Source: JAWOLE01 sp035263845 (GTDB lineage Bacteria > Acidobacteriota > Thermoanaerobaculia > UBA5066 > Gp7-AA6). From it: a stretch of 33,053 bases of DNA. Below the pieces are notes generated by a model. The model made no database searches. It was not told where the DNA came from and saw only the letters and a list, made by a program, of their open reading frames with translations. Below are positions 30,768 through 33,053 of this stretch, piece after piece. Every line of letters starts with the position of its first letter. The stretch's first letter is position 1. Position numbers and translations under genes: made by a program. The DNA lies in assembly GCA_035263845.1 (NCBI GenBank), contig DATFQY010000160.1:1-33053 (forward strand), written 5' to 3'.

Positions 30768-31472
30768 ATGATCGAAAATGCCGGAGCGCCGGGCCTGTCC
30801 TGCGTGGGCGTTCGGAAGGTCTACGAGGGGCCGCAGCCGGTCGTCGCGCTCGACGGCGTGGACCTGGAAGTGGAGCCGGGAGAATTCCTGGCGGTCGTGG
30901 GGCCCTCGGGCGGCGGCAAGTCCACGCTGCTCCACCTCCTCGGAGGCATCGACCGACCCACATCGGGAACCGTCCGGGTCGGCGGCCGCGACGTCGGCTC
31001 CCTCTCCGAGAGCGAGCTGACGCTCTTCCGCCGCCGCGAGTCCGGGATCGTCTTCCAGTTCTTCAACCTTCTGCCGCACATCAACGTCCTGGAGAACGTC
31101 GAGCTCCCGCGGGCGCTGGACGGCGGCTCCGACGGACCGGCGCGCGCCAGGGAGCTCCTCGACCGCGTCGGCCTGCTCCACCGCGCGGGGGCTTTCCCCT
31201 ACGAGCTTTCCGGCGGAGAGATGCAGCGGGTCGCGATCGCGCGGGCGCTCGTGACCGGCGCCCGGCTCCTCCTCGCGGACGAACCGACCGGCAACCTCGA
31301 CAGCGCCGCGAGCGAGCAGGTCCTCGCTCTCTTGGACGAGGTCCGCCGCGAGCGCGCCGTCACGCTGATTCTCGCGACGCACTGGCCCGCGGCCGCCCGA
31401 CGGGCGGACCGGACGGTCGAGATCCGCGATGGCCGGATCGCCGGCGGCGCCGCCGCGAGGTCCGCTGTCTGA
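30768..31472 (+). CDS. LolD/MacB-type ABC transporter ATPase
   Basis: 234 residues with the complete ABC set: Walker A GPSGGGKS (45-52), Q-loop Gln97 in FQFFNLLP, signature LSGGE (147-151), Walker B LLLADEPTGNLD (167-178) and ATHWP with the switch His. FQFFNLLP followed by ENVELP, and EPTGNLD, are hallmarks of the MacB/LolD/FtsE-like group that works with FtsX-type permeases in lipoprotein release or efflux by a mechanical push. The matching permease starts at 32449 on the same strand, separated by one gene on the opposite strand, so the pair is split but probably still functional. The ATG at 30768 follows a TATCCT hexamer by 8 nt; no strong ribosome site. Confidence 0.88.
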   Translation: MIENAGAPGLSCVGVRKVYEGPQPVVALDGVDLEVEPGEFLAVVGPSGGGKSTLLHLLGGIDRPTSGTVRVGGRDVGSLSESELTLFRRRESGIVFQFFNLLPHINVLENVELPRALDGGSDGPARARELLDRVGLLHRAGAFPYELSGGEMQRVAIARALVTGARLLLADEPTGNLDSAASEQVLALLDEVRRERAVTLILATHWPAAARRADRTVEIRDGRIAGGAAARSAV

Positions 31473-31498
31473 CTCCCGCCGAGCGTCTCAGGCGGAAT

Positions 31499-32308
31499 CT
31501 AAGACTTCGGCTGATCGGGTGAGAGTCGGGTCCGTTCCTCGAAGGAGGTCCTGGCGGAAGCCGGAGGAGTCCCCGGAATCGAAGGCCTCTCCAGGCCGGC
31601 CCGAATCTCGTCCACTCGGCGGACGGCGACGCGCACGTCGGCGGCCCCCTCGGCTCCGCGGCGGAAGGCTTCGGCCAGCAGCGCCGCGCAGTAGGACCAG
31701 GCGGTGCCCTCGATGGCGAAGGACTCGAGGTCGCGGTAGTGGGAGTTGGAGGAATCCGAGCTCGAGCGCCGGGCATCCAGGACGACCCGGATCTTGCGGG
31801 ACCCTACGGCGATCGGGTTGAGGCCGGCGTTGGGCCCGGAGCCGGAGTCCACTTCCAGGGTCTCGAAGTATTCGAGCAGGGAGTCCAGGGCTCTCCTCTG
31901 GGCGGCCTGATCGGCCGCGCAGAGTAGGTCTCCGTAGGCGAGCAGCGCGCTGTCCACCGCGAGGGCCAGGTGCGCGCGTCCCAGCTTCCCGCCGTTTCCG
32001 ATCTCGTGAAGTCCGGCTCCGTTGATCAGGTCCGCGACGAACCCGTAACGACCGCGCACGTCCCAGCCGGATTCCCTTGGAAGAGGAGTAGAGGGTCCAC
32101 GGCCGTCATGGCCGCTGCCCCCGTTCTCGAGCGCGGCCTGGAGCGCTCTGAAGGTCTCGTGACAGACGGAAACGGTCATAATGGCTCGCCGCAGGACATC
32201 CGGCAGCAGGCTGGCGCCCGTAGTTGACTGCGCCGTGGAAAGTTGGAGAGACAACTCTTCCTGCCGCCGCAAGGCGAGCTCGGCCAGCGCACGAGGCGTC
32301 GGAATCAT
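31499..32308 (-). CDS. Unknown soluble protein between ABC ATPase and permease genes
   Basis: 269 residues, not recognised. It has no signal peptide or membrane segment. The sequence looks mainly helical for residues 1-200, with a hydrophobic core around AIMTVSVCHETFRALQAAL and LALAVDSALLAYGDLLCAA, and a flexible Pro/Ser/Thr/Arg tail. Codon use is less extreme than in the flanking membrane genes. The ATG at 32308 has the best ribosome site in the window, GGAGGAG 6 nt upstream (32321-32315), and a TACAAT hexamer at 32386-32391. It reads against its two neighbours, which together encode an ABC transporter, so it looks like an insertion between them. Its stop lies 26 nt past the convergent ATPase stop. 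Confidence 0.75.
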   Translation of the reverse strand: MIPTPRALAELALRRQEELSLQLSTAQSTTGASLLPDVLRRAIMTVSVCHETFRALQAALENGGSGHDGRGPSTPLPRESGWDVRGRYGFVADLINGAGLHEIGNGGKLGRAHLALAVDSALLAYGDLLCAADQAAQRRALDSLLEYFETLEVDSGSGPNAGLNPIAVGSRKIRVVLDARRSSSDSSNSHYRDLESFAIEGTAWSYCAALLAEAFRRGAEGAADVRVAVRRVDEIRAGLERPSIPGTPPASARTSFEERTRLSPDQPKS

Positions 32309-32385
32309 GAGAATCTCCTCCAGGACGAAAAACCGAACGCCGGACCGTGGAAAGCGGGCCGGCGACCCCACCGCAAAAGGAGGCT

Positions 32386-32391
32386 ATTGTA
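32386..32391 (-). promoter_or_regulatory. -10-like hexamer upstream of the unknown gene
   Basis: TACAAT on the minus strand. A transcript starting near 32379 would have a leader of about 70 nt containing the GGAGGAG ribosome site. No -35 match is visible. Confidence 0.3.
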
Positions 32392-32448
32392 CGCCCGGGA
32401 GCCGCCCGCCGTTCCCTTCCTTTGAAGCCCGCGTCATAGTCCAGCTCG

Positions 32449-33053
32449 GTGAAGGGTTTCGCTCTCGTTTTCGAAGCGATCGTGGCCGGACCGGCCCGGC
32501 GCCGGCCCCTCCGGGCCCTCCTGCCGGTCCTGGGGATCGCGATCGGGGTGGCCGCGATCGCCGCCATCAACCACGCCAACCGGAGCATCACGGAGTCCTT
32601 CCGGGACGCGGCCGGCGCCCTGGCCGGCCGGAGCGACTTCGCCGTCACGGGGGCCCGCGGGGTTCCTGTCGCCGCCCTGGCCTCCTTCTCCTTCCTCTGG
32701 GATCACGGCGCCTTCGCCCCCTCGGTGACCGGCTCGGCGGTCGCCGCGGACGGAACCGGCGAGATTCTCCAGATCCTGGGGGTGGACCCCGGCGGAGACG
32801 CCGCCGTCCGCGAAATGCGCCTTGTTTCTTCACCCCATGAGGGGCGCCCCCGTTCCCGATTGGAGCTCCTCTCGCCCAACTCCGTCTTCGTTCCTGCGCC
32901 TCTCGCCGCACGCCACCGGCTTTCCCCGGGGCAGCCCTTCCGCGTCGTCGCCGGCGGAGTCGAGCAGACCGTCCACCTCGCCGGCCTCCTCGAGCTCTCG
33001 GGCCTCGCCCGCGCGGCCGGCGGCGACCTCCTCGTCGCGGACCTCTTCACCGC
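32449..33053 (+). CDS. FtsX/MacB-type ABC permease, N-terminal part (runs off window)
   Basis: A GTG at 32449 opens a frame of 201 codons that reaches the window edge. The N terminus has RPLRALLPVLGIAIGVAAIAAINHA, a basic stretch then the first membrane helix of MacB-type permeases, followed by the start of an extracytoplasmic domain (GAREVPV-like GARGVPVAALA, ILQILGVDPGG, SPNSVFVPAPLA). This is the layout of the MacB periplasmic core domain that follows helix 1. It is the probable partner of the ATPase at 30768; the two genes are separated by the unknown minus-strand gene. Later membrane helices lie outside the window. The GTG is chosen because it gives the basic residues before helix 1; no strong ribosome site is seen. 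Confidence 0.78.
   Translation, partial: MKGFALVFEAIVAGPARRRPLRALLPVLGIAIGVAAIAAINHANRSITESFRDAAGALAGRSDFAVTGARGVPVAALASFSFLWDHGAFAPSVTGSAVAADGTGEILQILGVDPGGDAAVREMRLVSSPHEGRPRSRLELLSPNSVFVPAPLAARHRLSPGQPFRVVAGGVEQTVHLAGLLELSGLARAAGGDLLVADLFT

Noticed and set aside
31473..31498. Terminator between the convergent ATPase and unknown genes
   Set aside because: Only a 5-bp CCGCC/GGCGG stem with a 9-nt loop and no T run; too weak to call.

Overview
The window is GC-rich bacterial DNA with densely packed genes. The type IV pilin (an N-terminal stretch common in Acidobacteriota-like genomes), the outer-membrane type glycan genes (Ara4N pathway, Wzm/Wzt) and a lipoprotein peptidase point to a diderm, possibly an Acidobacteriota relative. 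That placement is inference from gene style; there is no rRNA or tRNA here to confirm it. No prophage, transposase gene, CRISPR array or RNA gene was seen.

Layout. Positions 1-14.5 kb are mostly minus strand: a partial YfhO-type membrane protein (<1-726), a type IV pilin with its own sigma-54 promoter and terminator (816-1310), a lipoprotein M20 peptidase, two YfhO-type proteins in an overlapping run (2894-7572), a plus-strand GT-C glycosyltransferase with no visible start codon (7610-9088), then a run of a third full-length YfhO protein, a GT2-methyltransferase fusion and a GT39-like enzyme (9025-14533). From 14.5 to 21.7 kb lie a GT2 paralogue, a bacterial STT3-like oligosaccharyltransferase, another large GT-C-like protein and a further YfhO paralogue, on alternating strands. 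From 21.8 to 30.7 kb nine minus-strand genes read wzm, wzt, PAP2 phosphatase, arnB, a small GT-C, arnC, arnA formyltransferase, arnA decarboxylase, arnD. The last 2.3 kb carry a LolD/MacB-type ABC ATPase, an unknown minus-strand gene and the start of an FtsX-type permease that runs off the end.

How it fits together. The region is a surface-glycan island. ArnA (split into two genes), ArnB, ArnC and ArnD would make undecaprenyl-phosphate-L-Ara4N; the GT-C between arnB and arnC is the natural candidate for the final transferase, because no gene with a canonical ArnT layout sits in the operon. Wzm/Wzt would export a polyprenyl-linked polysaccharide, and the PAP2 enzyme may recycle the lipid carrier. 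The DPM1-like GT2 proteins could make polyprenyl-phosphate sugars for the many GT-C enzymes, and the STT3-like protein could move a glycan to protein.

Non-coding structure is unusual. Four short tandem arrays with a 7-bp period lie in gene gaps and spill into gene ends. A palindromic REP-like sequence sits in frame inside wzt, and a 99-bp inverted-repeat element lies between two convergent genes. Several genes have a -10-like hexamer only 6-10 nt before the start codon, suggesting leaderless or short-leader mRNAs.
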